From: Anaerolineaceae bacterium
Lineage (GTDB): Bacteria; Chloroflexota; Anaerolineae; Aggregatilineales; Phototrophicaceae
DNA: 64,000 nt
Assembly (NCBI GenBank): GCA_016124855.1
Contig: WGMX01000034.1
Location: forward strand, 1-64,000
Direction of reading: 5' to 3'
Each line of letters opens with the position of its first letter. Positions within the stretch are counted from its first letter, which is position 1. Of this stretch, positions 63,273 through 64,000 are shown piece after piece. The position numbers and the translations under genes are program-made. The notes below the pieces were generated by a model that searched no databases, had not been told where the DNA came from, and worked only from the letters and a program-made list of their open reading frames with translations.

Positions 63273-64000
63273 TTAGTCCTTTATGCATCGCAGATAACCA
63301 TCGGGGGCGACGGTAAGCAGGAGCTTGTCGGAGGCAACACTATCAATTTCAAAGCGATCATTCGTTTTGAGAAATTCCCACACTGCGGTCTTAGGATTAT
63401 TGCCTTTACCCCAAAGGCGGTCACCTAAAAGTTCATCTGGTATATCTTCAATCAAAGTATCGAAGACAACCACGTAACTACCTTGCTTAACGAAAGGGGA
63501 ATACATCTCCAATTCCTTCAATACATGTTCATGAGTATGATTGGAGTCTAGAACCACGAGCGCCTTTTTACTATTGCTAGCGAATTCCTTAACCTTTTGG
63601 ACAGTCTCCGTATCCACAGAAGAGCCTTCTACAAGGGAAATCCGTTTTGACATTGGATGATTTTCAATTTCGGTGCGGTTATGCGCTCGAATATCAATAT
63701 CTACACCAATGACTCGCCCTTCTCCACCCAACAAGTCCAGCATAGAAGCATAAAATATGAGTGAGCCGCCATGTGCGACGCCCGTTTCGATAATAAGGTC
63801 AGGTTGAACTTTCCAGATGATCTCCTGCATGGCGACCATATCTTGCGGAAGTTGAATAATCGGTCGTCCCATCCACGTAAAATTGTAACTATACTTATAG
63901 CGTGTCATCTCACGGAGTAAGATACGGCTTAGCCCTTGTAAATCATGATCATTACCTAGTCGTTCAATGTTTTGCCGAACCTCGGCAAAAAATTCATCAA
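63273..64000 (-). CDS. CmcI/rhamnosyl O-methyltransferase-like protein (5' end outside window)
   Basis: At least 242 codons of a SAM-dependent methyltransferase of the cephalosporin-hydroxylase/CmcI family. The SAM motif is IIETGVAHGGSLIFYASML, followed by GVDIDIRAHN, LVVLDSNHTHEHV and VVFDTLIEDIP, giving metal- and SAM-site acids. RYKYSYNFTWMGRPIIQLPQ is the typical N-terminal region. The frame stays open from the ATG at 63908 back to the window edge (DEFFAEVRQNIERLG), which matches the family's usual N terminus, so the true start is outside. It probably methylates a sugar hydroxyl. Co-oriented with the aminotransferase, 7 bases apart. Confidence 0.88.
   Translation of the reverse strand, partial: DEFFAEVRQNIERLGNDHDLQGLSRILLREMTRYKYSYNFTWMGRPIIQLPQDMVAMQEIIWKVQPDLIIETGVAHGGSLIFYASMLDLLGGEGRVIGVDIDIRAHNRTEIENHPMSKRISLVEGSSVDTETVQKVKEFASNSKKALVVLDSNHTHEHVLKELEMYSPFVKQGSYVVVFDTLIEDIPDELLGDRLWGKGNNPKTAVWEFLKTNDRFEIDSVASDKLLLTVAPDGYLRCIKD

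Noticed and set aside
1..64000. tRNA or rRNA genes, CRISPR arrays, insertion sequences, phage genes, replication origin
   Set aside because: Looked for by eye in the intergenic regions; no T-loop GGTTCGANTCC pattern, regular repeat-spacer array, transposase or integrase signature was found. A short or unusual RNA gene could be missed without a model search.

Overview
The window reads as a chromosomal stretch of a heterotrophic bacterium, most likely a Chloroflexota (Anaerolineae-like) genome. This is inferred from gene style: many solute-binding ABC importers, a LuxR-type regulator beside short conserved operators, DUF1684, DUF917 and non-lysosomal-ceramidase-like proteins, and moderate GC. 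No rRNA, tRNA, CRISPR array, insertion sequence or phage gene was recognised. About 54 protein genes are supported, with the first and last cut by the window edges.

Layout. 1-6653: end of a LuxR-type regulator, then a small regulon (alpha/beta hydrolase, MDR oxidoreductase, membrane-anchored double DJ-1/PfpI protein, Cys-tailed GNAT, beta-lactamase-like serine hydrolase, small protein). A 30-bp operator-like element occurs three times, each just before a transcription unit. 7294-11030: a NitT/TauT-type ABC importer followed directly by an agmatinase-family ureohydrolase, suggesting uptake and hydrolysis of a guanidino compound. 11717-17761: a complete histidine-utilisation operon (cyclodeaminase-like protein, hutI, hutH, hutG, hutU). 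18080-29589: acyl-CoA/thioester genes (two AMP-forming ligases, a FabH-like thiolase-fold enzyme, a hydrolase, a MaoC hydratase), an Lrp/AsnC regulator and a full branched-chain-type (Liv) ABC importer.

30024-36543 is the most unusual block: an OmpR-type response regulator, a membrane histidine kinase, a 1071-residue protein joining a signal peptide, a secreted alpha/beta (TAP-like) peptidase domain and two ABC-2 permease halves, and its ABC ATPase. The promoter of the fusion gene carries GCGACAAA half-sites on an 11-bp pitch, as expected for a PhoB/OmpR-type regulator. This looks like a sense, cleave and export system, possibly against a peptide or ester antibiotic.

37020-40498 is a sugar ABC importer (minus strand). 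40712-46497 is an Opp-type importer (minus), divergent from a HyuA-like protein and two tandem DUF917 proteins (46732-50492), which together suggest (thio)hydantoin-like substrate use. 50621-55372 holds DUF1684, a DegT aminotransferase, a cytosolic ceramidase-fold hydrolase and an MFS carrier. 55378-64000 holds a second sugar ABC importer, a SIS-domain protein, a PIG-L deacetylase, a LarA-like protein, a second DegT aminotransferase and a CmcI-like methyltransferase. This reads as amino-sugar or sugar-acid metabolism.

Two intergenic regions (about 11050-11400 and 36611-36960) carry divergent copies of the same hairpin-rich repeat. In five importers a stable hairpin lies between the solute-binding-protein gene and the next transporter gene.
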